64,000 bases of DNA from CADEDH01 sp041394285. GTDB lineage: Bacteria > Actinomycetota > Acidimicrobiia > Acidimicrobiales > SZUA-35. The notes beneath the pieces were generated by a model. It made no database searches, was not told the origin of the DNA, and worked only from the letters and a program-made list of their open reading frames with translations. The stretch is taken from NCBI GenBank assembly GCA_041394285.1, contig JAWKIL010000001.1, forward strand, positions 372,001-436,000, given 5' to 3'. Below are positions 31,202 to 39,875 of the stretch, piece by piece. Each line of letters opens with the position of its first letter. Positions within the stretch are counted from its first letter, which is position 1. The translations under genes were made by a program, and so were the position numbers.

Positions 31202-34200
31202 TCAGGCGGGGGAGGCCACCACCTCGAGGTCGAAGCCGACCGTGGCCGGCCCCAACGGCTTGACGTTGGCCAGCCCGGTGGCGTCGACCACGTCGGCCGC
31301 CAGGACCTGGCTCGCCACCCAGGCCAGGTGGGGGTTGATCCGGGGCTTCACGTCGGACGGCAGGTCCAACTTGAGCCGGATCCGGTCGGCGATGTTGAGG
31401 CCCTTGTCCTTGCGCAGCTGCTGCACGTAGCGGACCAGGTCCCGGGCCAGACCTTCGGCCTCCAGCTCGGGGGTCAGCTCGGTGTCGAGGACCACGATGG
31501 CGTTGTTTCCCGGCAGAGCGGCTGCCGTGACACCGTCGAGCGGGTCGAGGGCCAGCTCGAAGTCGTCTCCGGCCAGCACGTGGCCGGCCACGGTGACGGT
31601 GCCGTCGTCCTGTGCCGTCCAGTCGCCGGCCTTGGCCGCCCGGATGACGGTCTGGACCTCGGGTCCGAGCTTGGGGCCGAGCACCCGGCCGTTCGGCCGG
31701 AGTCGGAACGAGCCGTAGCGCTCCACGTCACCGCTCAGCTCCACCGCCTTGACGTTGATCTCGTCGGCCAGGAGGTCGGTGAAGGGGCCGATGGTTTGCA
31801 CGTCGGCTCCGGCCACCACCGCCCGGGCCAGGGGCTGGCGGACCCGGAGGCCCCGGTCATCGCGTAGCGACAGCGCGGCCGAGGCCACCTCCCGCAGCCG
31901 GTCCATCGCCGCCACCAGGGCGTCGTCGGCCGGCAACTCGGCGGCGTCGGGCCAGTCCTGCAGGTGGACGCTGCCCAGCCGCTCGGCCTCGTCGGCGGTG
32001 AGCGCACCGGTCTCGGCCCGCTGGGGGCCGGTGAGGCCGAGCCAGATCTCCTCCGCCACCAGGGGCAGCAGGGGGGCCAGCGTGCGGGTCAGCGTGAGCA
32101 GCACCGTGTACAGGGTGTCGAGGGCGTCCGTGTCGGCCTCCCGGGCGGCGTCGGCCGCCGAGCCGTCGCCCGTGTTCCAGAACCGCTCCCGGCTGCGCCG
32201 GATGTACCAGTTCGTGAGGGCGTCGAGGAAGCCCTGCACCGCGGCGCACGCCCCGGCCAGGTCGTAGGCGTCGAGCCGGGCCTCGGTGTCGGCCACCAGG
32301 CGGTGGGTCTTGGCCAGGATGTAGCGGTCGAGCAGGTTCGGGGAGTCGGTGGCGAACCGCGACACGTGACCCTCGGCATTGGCGTACAGGGTGAAGAAGC
32401 TGTAAGCGCTCCAGATCGGGTTCAGGACCTGGCGCACGACGTCGCGGATACCGGAGCCGTCGGCGTCTATCCGCAGGTCGAGACCCCGCAGGATGGGCGA
32501 GCTCATCAGGTACCAGCGCAGCGCGTCGGACCCGAGCGAATCGAACACCTCGAGGGGATCGGGATAGTTGCGGAGCTTCTTGGACAGCTTCTGCCCCTCG
32601 CCGTCGAGGACCACGCCGTGGCAGATCACGTTGGCGAACGCCGGCTCGTCGAACAGCGCCACCGACAGCACGTGCATGGTGTAGAACCAGCCCCTGGTCT
32701 GGGCGATGTACTCCACGATGAAGTCGGCCGGGTTGTGGGTCTCGAACCGCTCGACGTTGTCGAAGGGGTAGTGGTGCTGGGCGAAGGGCATCGAGCCCGA
32801 TTCGAACCAGCAGTCGAGCACCTCGGGCACCCGCCGCATCATCGAGCGGCCCGTGGGGTCGTCGGGGTTCGGCCGCACCAGCGAGTCGACGAAGGGCCGG
32901 TGGAGGTCGGTGGGGCGCACGCCGAAGTCCCGCTCGATCTCGTCGAGGCTGCCGTAGACGTCCACCCGGGGGTAGGCCGGGTCGTCGCTGCGCCACACCG
33001 GGATGGGGGCGCCCCAGAACCGGTTCCGGCTGATCGACCAGTCCCGCGCCCCCTCGAGCCACTTGCCGAACTGGCCGTCGCGGACGTGCTCGGGGATCCA
33101 GTTGACCTTCTTGTTCGCCGCCACCAGACGGTCGGTGAGATCGGACACGCGCACGTACCAGGAGTTGATGGCCCGGTAGATGATCGGGGTGTCGGTGCGC
33201 CAGCAGTGGGGGTAGTTGTGATCGTAGGTCTCGTGCCGCAGCACCTTGCCCTGGGCCTTGAGGTCCCGGATGACCAGGGGGTTGGCGTCGAACACGTTCA
33301 TCCCGGCGTAGTCGGGGACCTCAGCGGTGAAGCGGCCCTCGTCGTCGACCGGTGCCACCAGGGCGATACCGGCGGCCTCGCCCGTCCTCTGGTCGTCCTC
33401 GCCGAAGCCGGGGGCCACATGGACCACACCGGTGCCGTCCTCGGTGGTCACGAAGTCCGCTCCCAGAACACGGAAGCTGTCGTCGTGGTCGGCGAAGAAC
33501 GGCATCAGGGGCCGGTAGCGGCGCCCCACCAGGTCCGCCCCGGGCACCACGGCGACCGGCTCCACCTCGCCCAGCTCGGCGGCGTAGCGGGCCCGGGCGG
33601 CGTCGCCCAGCACGTAGTAGGCCACCGGGGACCCGTCGGGGGCAGGCACCACGGCGTAGGGCACATCGGGGCCCACGGCCAGGGCCTGGTTCGACGGCAG
33701 GGTCCACGGGGTGGTGGTCCAGGCCAGCATGGCCATGGGGCCGGGGTCGCCAGGGCGGGGCTCGAGCGTGAAGGCCACCGTGAGCGCCGGGTCCTGACGG
33801 GGCCGCGTGGCGTCGTCGAGGCGGATCTCGAAGTTCGACAGGGGCGTCTCGGCCCCCCAGGAGTAGGGCACCACCCGGTAGGCCTCGTAGACCAGGCCCT
33901 TGTCCCACAGCTGTTTGAAGGCCCAGATGACGGACTCCATGTAGGGGAGGTCCATCGTCTTGTAGTCGTTGTCGAAATCGACCCAGCGGGCCTGGCGGGT
34001 GACGTAGTCCCGCCACTCCGAGGTGTAGCGCAGCACCGAGCTGCGGCACTGGGCGTTGAACGCCTCGATGCCGTACTCCGTGATGGCCTTGCGGCCCGAC
34101 ACGCCGAGCTCCTTCTCGGTCTCCATCTCGGCCGGCAGGCCGTGGCAGTCCCACCCGAAGATGCGCTCCACCCGCCGGCCCTTCATGGTGTGGAAGCGGG

Positions 34201-34441
34201 GGACCACGTCCTTGACGTAGCCCGTGAGCAGGTGACCGTAGTGGGGGAGGCCGTTGGCGAAGGGCGGGCCGTCGTTGAACACGAACTGGGTGCCGCCCTC
34301 GGTGTCCCCGGGCCGGAAGGCCACCGAACGCTCGAACGTCTGCTCCTTTTGCCACCGATCGAGAATGGACCGCTCGATCCCCGGGAAGTCAGGGCGGGAC
34401 GAGACCTCGGGATAGGGCGTGAGCGGAGCATTGTCGGCCAT
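31202..34441 (-). CDS. ileS: Isoleucyl-tRNA synthetase, eukaryote-like (type 2) form
   Basis: IleRS charges tRNA-Ile and edits valine. The 1079-residue protein opens with the class I HIGH motif as HYGH (NGLPHYGHLLTGYVKD, in part) and GWDCHGLPAEMETEKELG, followed by the editing domain with its TTPWTLPSN and DEDGTGVVH-like sequences and the catalytic loop GQKLSKKLRNYPDP, where KMSKS reads KLSKK. The form GLPAEMETEK and NYPDP after the loop match the eukaryote-like type 2 enzymes, which are typically less sensitive to mupirocin. ATG 34441 gives a normal N terminus. Convergent with divIVA, divergent from the DksA-like gene. I did not find a T-box on the ileS strand. Confidence 0.96.
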   Translation of the reverse strand: MADNAPLTPYPEVSSRPDFPGIERSILDRWQKEQTFERSVAFRPGDTEGGTQFVFNDGPPFANGLPHYGHLLTGYVKDVVPRFHTMKGRRVERIFGWDCHGLPAEMETEKELGVSGRKAITEYGIEAFNAQCRSSVLRYTSEWRDYVTRQARWVDFDNDYKTMDLPYMESVIWAFKQLWDKGLVYEAYRVVPYSWGAETPLSNFEIRLDDATRPRQDPALTVAFTLEPRPGDPGPMAMLAWTTTPWTLPSNQALAVGPDVPYAVVPAPDGSPVAYYVLGDAARARYAAELGEVEPVAVVPGADLVGRRYRPLMPFFADHDDSFRVLGADFVTTEDGTGVVHVAPGFGEDDQRTGEAAGIALVAPVDDEGRFTAEVPDYAGMNVFDANPLVIRDLKAQGKVLRHETYDHNYPHCWRTDTPIIYRAINSWYVRVSDLTDRLVAANKKVNWIPEHVRDGQFGKWLEGARDWSISRNRFWGAPIPVWRSDDPAYPRVDVYGSLDEIERDFGVRPTDLHRPFVDSLVRPNPDDPTGRSMMRRVPEVLDCWFESGSMPFAQHHYPFDNVERFETHNPADFIVEYIAQTRGWFYTMHVLSVALFDEPAFANVICHGVVLDGEGQKLSKKLRNYPDPLEVFDSLGSDALRWYLMSSPILRGLDLRIDADGSGIRDVVRQVLNPIWSAYSFFTLYANAEGHVSRFATDSPNLLDRYILAKTHRLVADTEARLDAYDLAGACAAVQGFLDALTNWYIRRSRERFWNTGDGSAADAAREADTDALDTLYTVLLTLTRTLAPLLPLVAEEIWLGLTGPQRAETGALTADEAERLGSVHLQDWPDAAELPADDALVAAMDRLREVASAALSLRDDRGLRVRQPLARAVVAGADVQTIGPFTDLLADEINVKAVELSGDVERYGSFRLRPNGRVLGPKLGPEVQTVIRAAKAGDWTAQDDGTVTVAGHVLAGDDFELALDPLDGVTAAALPGNNAIVVLDTELTPELEAEGLARDLVRYVQQLRKDKGLNIADRIRLKLDLPSDVKPRINPHLAWVASQVLAADVVDATGLANVKPLGPATVGFDLEVVASPA

Positions 34442-34568
34442 AGGGAATCCACCATACCGGCCCCCTACGGGGCCCGAGCCGGCTTTGCCCGCTGCCGGCC
34501 GGGCACTGCGGGGCGGCTGCGGCGTGACCAGTACCTACGCCCGCTGGTGGAACCGACGCGCGATCCTC

Positions 34569-34574
34569 TACACT
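34569..34574 (+). promoter_or_regulatory. Putative -10 box upstream of the DksA/TraR-like gene
   Basis: TACACT lies about 100 bases before the chosen GTG. The best -35 at a sensible distance (TGGTGG, 18-base spacer) is weak. The 232 bases between the divergent ileS and DksA-like starts hold no other gene. Confidence 0.3.
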
Positions 34575-34673
34575 GCCCCGACCTTCGCATCACCCCCCCT
34601 GACGAACGGCTCCCGCCGCCGTCGAGAACCGAAGCAAACCGACAGCACTCCACGACCGACTGCGAGACCGACT

Positions 34674-35519
34674 GTGGCAGCAAGCAAGAAGGCATCGGGA
34701 ACATCGACGGCGGGGCCCACCGGTGGGGCAAAGAAGGAGACGTCCGGCGGGAGCGGGGCGAAGGCGAAGGTGACGGCCGGGGCGGCGACAGCCGGCCCGG
34801 GCAAGGCTGCAACTACCAGCGCGGGTAACAAAGCGGCGGCGGGCAAGAAACCGGCGGGGCGAACAGGCACTGCTGGAGCAACCTCAACCGAGGCGATGAC
34901 CGAGAAGATCCCGGCTAAGAAAGCAGTGGCGAAAAAGATCGTGGCGAAGAAGACAGTGGCGAAAAGCGGTGCCGAGACGTCCAAGGCAGCGCACAAGGCT
35001 TCGGCTCCGGCCAGCAAGTCCACCCCGGCGGCCAAGACGGCCGTCAAGGCGGCTCCCGCGGCCAAGTCGGCCAGCCCCCGACCCCGTAAGACGTTCAACA
35101 TGCCGACACCAACCGATCCGGCCAGCCGGGAGATCCCGGCCGAGGCCACCTACCTGTTCGACGAGGCCTGGCTGAACGGCCAGCGGGAAGCCCTCATGGC
35201 TGAGCGGGCGAAGTACACGAGCAGTGCAGACCGGCTGGCCGCCGAGGCGGCGGCCCTGATGGCCGACCGGGAGCCGGGCGACGTCCAGTTCGACGAGGAG
35301 TCGGGCGAGGGCGACACGATCGCCGTGGAGCGCGATCGGGACCTGGCCCTGTCAGCGGCGGCCCGTCAGGCGGTGGCCGACATCGACGCCGCCCTGGCCC
35401 GCCTCGACAGCGGCACCTACGGCTTGTGCCTGGCCGGCGACGACGTCATTCCCAAGGAGCGGCTGGAGGCCATCCCCGAGGCGTCGGTGTGCGTGCAGCA
35501 CAAGACGTCGATGTTCTGA
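34674..35519 (+). CDS. DksA/TraR-like protein with histone H1-like lysine-rich N terminus and degenerate zinc finger
   Basis: The C-terminal 110 residues follow the DksA/TraR layout: a helical region (REALMAERAKYTSSADRLAAEA, in part), an acidic segment (DEESGEGDTIAVERDRDLAL) and a zinc-finger-like end starting GTYGLC and ending VCVQHKTSMF. In a true DksA/TraR finger the pattern is C-x2-C...C-x2-C. Here it is Cys252-x2-Gly255 and Cys273-x2-His276, so two of the four ligands are gone, although His could replace one. Residues 1 to about 145 are Lys/Ala/Thr/Pro-rich with many AKK/AKKTVAK repeats, like bacterial histone H1-like proteins. GTG 34674 is my best start but has a weak ribosome site. Likely a nucleoid- or RNA-polymerase-binding protein; target unknown. 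Confidence 0.75.
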   Translation: MAASKKASGTSTAGPTGGAKKETSGGSGAKAKVTAGAATAGPGKAATTSAGNKAAAGKKPAGRTGTAGATSTEAMTEKIPAKKAVAKKIVAKKTVAKSGAETSKAAHKASAPASKSTPAAKTAVKAAPAAKSASPRPRKTFNMPTPTDPASREIPAEATYLFDEAWLNGQREALMAERAKYTSSADRLAAEAAALMADREPGDVQFDEESGEGDTIAVERDRDLALSAAARQAVADIDAALARLDSGTYGLCLAGDDVIPKERLEAIPEASVCVQHKTSMF

Positions 35520-35544
35520 CCGGTGAGGCGCCGGTGAGCCGCCA

Positions 35545-36246
35545 GTGACCGGAACGCCCAGAACCGCTCGGGTCGGGGGCCTTCCCCTGGCCCTGGCGGT
35601 GGCGCTGGTGACCATCGGGATCGATCGGGCCACCAAGGTGTGGGCCGAGCGGCGCCTGGTGGCCGGACCCTGCCGGCCCGGGGGCAACGAGTGCATCGAC
35701 CTGGTGGGCAGCCTGCGGTTCCATCTGATCTACAACCCCGGTGCTGCCTTCTCCAAGGGTCTGGGGATAGGGCCCTTGTTCGGCGTGGTGGCGGCGGTGA
35801 TGGCGGTGGTCCTGCTCCGGCTGGCCGCTACCTCCACGGACCGGGTCCGTGTGGTGCTGTTCGGCCTGATCGCCGGGGGAGCGGTGGGCAACCTGATCGA
35901 CCGGGTGGTCCGGGCCGAGTCGGGCCTGCTGTCGGGCTCGGTGGTCGACTTCATCGATCTCCAGTGGTGGCCGGTGTTCAACGTGGCCGATGCCGCAGTG
36001 GTGTGCGGGGTCATCGCCTTCGTGATCCGGTCGATGTGGGCCGACGCTGCCACCGGCGACACCACCACCGGTCACACCACTACCACCGGTGACGCCACCA
36101 CCAATGACACCACCACCCGCGCGGCCGCCGACGACGGGACCGCTCCCGCCGAGGGCGCCAGCGGCGGCGATGGTGGCGGTGGAAGCGACGACACCGGGGT
36201 GGGAGACCCGGCCGAGTCGGCCGAGGGCTCCCGGGGACGGAATTGA
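35545..36246 (+). CDS. lspA: Lipoprotein signal peptidase LspA with low-complexity tail
   Basis: LspA cleaves the signal peptide of lipidated prolipoproteins in the membrane. The 233-residue protein has four transmembrane helices, IYNPGAAFS, and the two catalytic aspartates in GGAVGNLIDRVVR and VFNVADAAV. About 65 extra residues follow the last helix: Thr/Gly/Asp-rich (from DTTTGHTTTT) and then acidic. The start GTG at 35545 follows the DksA-like stop by 25 bases. The stop TGA overlaps the TTG of rluD. A likely client in this window is the LppM-like lipoprotein. Confidence 0.92.
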   Translation: MTGTPRTARVGGLPLALAVALVTIGIDRATKVWAERRLVAGPCRPGGNECIDLVGSLRFHLIYNPGAAFSKGLGIGPLFGVVAAVMAVVLLRLAATSTDRVRVVLFGLIAGGAVGNLIDRVVRAESGLLSGSVVDFIDLQWWPVFNVADAAVVCGVIAFVIRSMWADAATGDTTTGHTTTTGDATTNDTTTRAAADDGTAPAEGASGGDGGGGSDDTGVGDPAESAEGSRGRN

Positions 36247-37229
36247 CGGTGGACGAGCGTACGGTGGATGTCGAGTTGCCCGACGCCCTGGACGGCCAGC
36301 GGGTCGACCGGGTCGTCGCCCTGGTGGCGGAGGTGAGCCGGAGCGCAGCGGCGGATCTCCTGGCCACCGGGCGGGTGCTGATCGACGGGGCGCCGGCCGA
36401 GCGGGCCTCCCAGAAGGTGACTGCCGGGTCGCGCCTGGTGGTGAAGGTGACGGAACCCGATCGGACCCTGGTGGCCGAGCCCGAGGTGGCCGTGCCGGTG
36501 GTCCACGCCGACGATGACGTGCTGGTGGTCGACAAGCCGGCCGGCATGGTGGTCCATCCCGGCTCGGGGGTTCACCACGGCACCCTCGTCCACGGCCTCC
36601 TGGCCCGGTTCCCCGAGCTCGTGGCGGTGGGTCCCGAGGACCGGCCCGGCATCGTCCACCGGCTCGACAAGGGCACGTCGGGACTGCTGATGGTGGCCCG
36701 CACCGTACAGGCCCGGGAGTCGCTGTCGGCCCAGCTCCAGGCCCACAGCGTGGACCGGGAGTACCTGGCCCTGGTGCTGGGCGAGGTCGGCTCGGAGCGG
36801 GGCGTGATCGACGCGCCGCTCGGGCGGTCGCAGTCCAACGCCCTGCGCCGGGCCGTGGTGACCTCGGGCCGGCCGGCCCGCACGAGCTACGAGGTGGTGC
36901 ACCGGGTCCCGGTTGCGCCCGGCCGGCCGCCCCTCACGCTGGTCCGGTGCCGGCTGGAGACGGGGCGCACCCATCAGATCCGGGCCCATCTGGAGGCGAT
37001 CGGCCACCCTGTGGTGGGTGACGAGACCTATCGGGGCCAGCACCGGCGCCCCGTCCTCGAACCCGGGCCCGGCCGACCCTTCCTCCACGCCGGTCTGCTC
37101 GGCTTCGATCATCCGGTGTCGGGCCGGCGGCTCCGTTTCGCCAGCCCCCTCCCGGCCGACCTGGCCGCCGTTCTCACCGGCCTGGGCCTGAGCCCGGCCG
37201 ACGTCGCCGCCCTCACGCCGCCGGCCTGA
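36243..37229 (+). CDS. RluD/RluA family 23S rRNA pseudouridine synthase
   Basis: These enzymes isomerise uridines in 23S rRNA (RluD: 1911, 1915, 1917). The 328-residue protein has an N-terminal S4 RNA-binding domain (VDRVVALVAEVSRSAAADLL), then VVDKPAGMVVHPG and the catalytic motif HRLDKGTSGL with Asp142, and the C-terminal TGRTHQIRAHLEAIGHPVVGD. RluD rather than RluA/RluC is suggested by the S4 domain and the lspA neighbour, a common pairing. The start is TTG 36243 overlapping lspA; GTG 36249 is an alternative. A stem-loop after the gene likely ends the transcript. Confidence 0.92.
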   Translation: MTVDERTVDVELPDALDGQRVDRVVALVAEVSRSAAADLLATGRVLIDGAPAERASQKVTAGSRLVVKVTEPDRTLVAEPEVAVPVVHADDDVLVVDKPAGMVVHPGSGVHHGTLVHGLLARFPELVAVGPEDRPGIVHRLDKGTSGLLMVARTVQARESLSAQLQAHSVDREYLALVLGEVGSERGVIDAPLGRSQSNALRRAVVTSGRPARTSYEVVHRVPVAPGRPPLTLVRCRLETGRTHQIRAHLEAIGHPVVGDETYRGQHRRPVLEPGPGRPFLHAGLLGFDHPVSGRRLRFASPLPADLAAVLTGLGLSPADVAALTPPA

Positions 37230-37258
37230 GGCGGCGCCTCGCCGCTGGCCGGGCCAGC

Positions 37259-37277
37259 GTTCAGCGCGCCGCTGAAC
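37259..37277. terminator. Stem-loop between convergent rluD-like and nitroreductase genes
   Basis: GTTCAGCG-CGC-CGCTGAAC is a perfect 8-bp inverted repeat with a three-base loop, 30 bases after the pseudouridine synthase stop and 87 bases before the convergent gene's stop. There is no T-run, but the position suggests a terminator. Confidence 0.55.
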
Positions 37278-37363
37278 CTCGGGACCGGAGGGGGCGCGTC
37301 ACCGCCCGTCTCGACGACGTTCGCCGGCCGGCGGGGTCGGGGCCGGGCCGGCTCCCGGGCGCG

Positions 37364-37987
37364 TCAGGCCGGCTCGGTCCGGGGCGGGAGGTTCGGGCGG
37401 CGGACGATCTCGGCGATGGGAGGCCGGGGGCGGCGGGCCGAGCGTCCGGGCTCGTCGCCCGGTGCCGGGTGGCCGAGGGCGACGGTGGCGACGATCCGCT
37501 CGTCCGGGGCGAGGCCGAACGCCCGGGCCAGGGCCGGTTCGTGGTCGAACGGGCCGAACAGGCAGGCCCCGAGCCCCCGGTCCACGGCCAGCAGGAGGAG
37601 GTTCTGCACCACCGCACCGGCGTCGACGAACCAGTAGGGGACGGGCCAGCGATCGGTCGACGCTCCCCGGCCGGTGGCCGCCTTGTCGGCCTCGGCGTAG
37701 CGGGACACGTAGCTGCGTGGCCGGGTGGTGACGAGCACCAGCACCGGCGCCCGGAGCAGACCCTGCCAGCGGAAGGTGGCCCGCCGTTCGGCCGGCAGCG
37801 TCACATCCCAGTAGGCGGCGGTGGCCGCCGGGTGATCGAGCACCACGAAGCCCGTGGCCTGGGTGTTCCCGGCCGAGGGACCACGGCGGGCCCAATCGAG
37901 CAGGTCATCGATCTCGGCCGCCGGCACGGGGGCCGAGCTGAACGACCGCACCATCCGGCGCCGGGCCAGCGCCGAGAGCAACTCCAC
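37364..37987 (-). CDS. Nitroreductase family flavoprotein
   Basis: The 207-residue protein has the FMN-binding N terminus RRRMVRSFSSAPVPAAEI, RRGPSAGNTQATGFVVL (the PSAGNTQ motif), a dimer-type aromatic stretch WPVPYWFVDAGAVVQNLLL and the C-terminal GLGACLFGPFDH. These proteins reduce nitro compounds, quinones or flavins with NAD(P)H. It closely resembles the actinobacterial subfamily with the PSAGN motif. GTG 37987 lies seven bases behind the stop of the Rrf2 gene, so both are in one operon and the regulator may sense the redox state the enzyme acts on. Confidence 0.87.
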   Translation of the reverse strand: MELLSALARRRMVRSFSSAPVPAAEIDDLLDWARRGPSAGNTQATGFVVLDHPAATAAYWDVTLPAERRATFRWQGLLRAPVLVLVTTRPRSYVSRYAEADKAATGRGASTDRWPVPYWFVDAGAVVQNLLLLAVDRGLGACLFGPFDHEPALARAFGLAPDERIVATVALGHPAPGDEPGRSARRPRPPIAEIVRRPNLPPRTEPA

Positions 37988-37994
37988 CGGGGGC

Positions 37995-38438
37995 CTAGGC
38001 GGGCTCGGGCCAGGGCTGGTCGCCCCGGGCCATGCCGGTGACGTCGGCCAGCGTCCACTCCTCGAGCTGCTTGCGGATCTGGGCCCCCACCGTGTGCCAG
38101 ATCGAGAGGAGGACGCACTGGCCTTCGTGGTCGCAGGCGCCGTCGGTGTGGGGCTGGCCGAAGTCGCCCAGGGCGATCGGGCCGTCGACGGCCCGGATGA
38201 TCTCGGCCAGCGTGATCTGGTCTGGCGGGCGGGCCAGGATGTAGCCGCCGCCCACGCCCCGTTTCGAGCGGACCAGCCCCGCCCCCTTCAAGGCCAGGAG
38301 GATCTGTTCCAGGTACGGTTGGGGCAGGCCGGTCCGGTCGGCGATGTCCCGCACCGTGGTGGGCCCGTCGGTATCGGCGTGAAGGGCCAGCGACAGCAAC
38401 GCCCGGCTGGCGTAGTCGCCCCGGGTGGAGACCTTCAC
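37995..38438 (-). CDS. Rrf2 family transcriptional regulator
   Basis: Rrf2 proteins (IscR, NsrR, CymR, RsrR) are winged-helix regulators, many holding an iron-sulfur cluster. The 147-residue protein has the typical MKVSTRGDYASRALLSLAL start, a wing with LEQILLALKGAGLVRSKRGVGGGY (in part), and LARPPDQITLAEIIRAVDGP. Only two cysteines occur, in CDHEGQC (C-x5-C, residues about 105-111). The third cysteine of the IscR/NsrR cluster site is replaced by Trp in IWHTV. It may bind a cluster with other ligands, as RsrR does, or work as a thiol switch. Direct partner is the downstream nitroreductase. Confidence 0.87.
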   Translation of the reverse strand: MKVSTRGDYASRALLSLALHADTDGPTTVRDIADRTGLPQPYLEQILLALKGAGLVRSKRGVGGGYILARPPDQITLAEIIRAVDGPIALGDFGQPHTDGACDHEGQCVLLSIWHTVGAQIRKQLEEWTLADVTGMARGDQPWPEPA

Positions 38439-38536
38439 CGGGCTCGCGCCGTTCCAGTCGGGGTCCCCGTCACCCGCCCGATCCTGAGCTGCCCGATCGA
38501 CGTGGCCATGTCAGCAGGCTAGCGCCCGGCGGGGCC

Positions 38537-38542
38537 TATGCT
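38537..38542 (+). promoter_or_regulatory. Possible -10 box in the divergent Rrf2/phosphodiesterase region
   Basis: The 178 bases between the Rrf2 and phosphodiesterase starts contain TATGCT at 38537, with GCAGGG just before the ATG as ribosome site. I found neither a clear -35 nor an inverted repeat that I would call an Rrf2 operator. Confidence 0.3.
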
Positions 38543-38616
38543 TTGATGGTCCGCCGAGCGGGGCCGGTTCGACCGCCTCCCGCCTGCGGCGGCCCGGTCG
38601 CAGAACGAGTGCAGGG

Positions 38617-39753
38617 ATGCAGGTGGAACAGGCAACCAAGCAGCAGCACGAACCTCCTGCGTCTCCCGTCCCCGTGCGCCCGGCGTTCGGGCAGGGGTGC
38701 ATCACCGATCTGGTGCCCACCTTGCTGGGTCACGGGATGGTGGACCTGCCGGCCCCCCTGGCGCCCACCGGCGCCCGCCTGCTGCTCGTGCTCGACGGCG
38801 TGGGGTGGGAGCAGCTGTGCGAGCGGTCGGCCCTGGCCCCCACCCTGTCGGCCATGGCCGGTGGGCCGATAACCACGGTGGCGCCGTCCACCACCGCCGC
38901 CGCCCTCACCTCGATCACCACCGGCCTCACCCCGGCCGAGCACGGGATCGTGGGGTACCGGATGCTGGTCGACGACCAGGTGCTCAACTGCCTGCGTTGG
39001 GGTACCGAGATCCAGCCCGACGCCCGGGCCACCATTCCCCCCGACCTGATCCAGCCGTATCCGCCTTTCCTGGGCCACGCTGTACCGCTGGTGACCAAGG
39101 AGGACTTCCGGCGCTCGGGCTTCAGCGAGGCCCACCTGCGGGGCAGTCCCATCGTCGGCTACCGCACCACAGCGGTGATGGTCCACCACGTGGCCCGGCT
39201 GCTTCGGGAGGGGGAGCAGACGCTCTATGCCTACTACGACGGGGTGGACAAGGTGGCCCACGAGTATGGGCTGGGCCCGGCCTACGACGCCGAGCTGGCG
39301 TACGCCGATCGGCTGGTGGCCGATGTGCTGGCCGCCGTGCCCACCGGCACCACGGTGATGGTCACGGCCGATCACGGCCAGGTGGATTGTGGCCGGAACC
39401 TGCTGCCGGTGGCGGCCGACGTGATGCGTCACGTGGCCCGCCTCTCGGGCGAGGCCCGGTTCCGCTGGCTCCACGCCCGCCCCGGCCGGGCGGGGGATCT
39501 GGCCGAGGCGGCGCGGGCCCGCCATGGCGACGTGGCCTGGGTGTTCACTGTGGAGCAGGTGGTGGACGAGGGCTGGCTCGGCCCCCGCATGGGGTCCGAG
39601 GTGCGGTCCCGCCTGGGTGACGTGGCCCTCGTGCCCTTCACCGACACCGGCTTCGAGGACCCGGCCGACACCGGCCCCTTCGAGCTGATCGGCCGCCACG
39701 GGTCGCTCACGCCGGCCGAGATGCTGGTGCCCTGCCTGTCGGCCACCGTCTGA
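38617..39753 (+). CDS. Type I phosphodiesterase / nucleotide pyrophosphatase family protein
   Basis: This 378-residue protein belongs to the alkaline phosphatase superfamily. The metal- and nucleophile-binding motifs are in order: LLVLDGVGW (Asp), APSTTAAALTSITTGLTPAEHG with the Thr nucleophile, YAYYDGVDKVAHEYG (Asp/His), VTADHGQVD and GRHGSLTPAEM (final His). There is no signal peptide and no membrane segment, so it acts in the cytoplasm. Likely chemistry is hydrolysis of a nucleotide or nucleotide-sugar diester; the substrate is unknown. It lies on its own between a divergent promoter and bpa, 122 bases upstream of it. Confidence 0.83.
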   Translation: MQVEQATKQQHEPPASPVPVRPAFGQGCITDLVPTLLGHGMVDLPAPLAPTGARLLLVLDGVGWEQLCERSALAPTLSAMAGGPITTVAPSTTAAALTSITTGLTPAEHGIVGYRMLVDDQVLNCLRWGTEIQPDARATIPPDLIQPYPPFLGHAVPLVTKEDFRRSGFSEAHLRGSPIVGYRTTAVMVHHVARLLREGEQTLYAYYDGVDKVAHEYGLGPAYDAELAYADRLVADVLAAVPTGTTVMVTADHGQVDCGRNLLPVAADVMRHVARLSGEARFRWLHARPGRAGDLAEAARARHGDVAWVFTVEQVVDEGWLGPRMGSEVRSRLGDVALVPFTDTGFEDPADTGPFELIGRHGSLTPAEMLVPCLSATV

Positions 39754-39875
39754 GAACCGGCTTCCCGGGGTACAACTGCTGCTCGTGCCGTCTGCCCGAG
39801 GGGAGCGCCGGGAAGCGGCGGCCGGCAGTAGCGTGAGCATGACCCCCGACAGGCCGACGAAGTGAGATGGAAACC

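Noticed and set aside
34540..34565. TGGTGGAACCGACGCG resembles the T-box antiterminator consensus GGTGGNACCGCG
   Set aside because: It lies on the plus strand, away from ileS; a T-box for ileS should be on the minus strand, and no specifier loop is visible.
31964..34828. Long open frame antisense to ileS
   Set aside because: ileS has complete class I synthetase motifs; the antisense frame is a GC-bias shadow.
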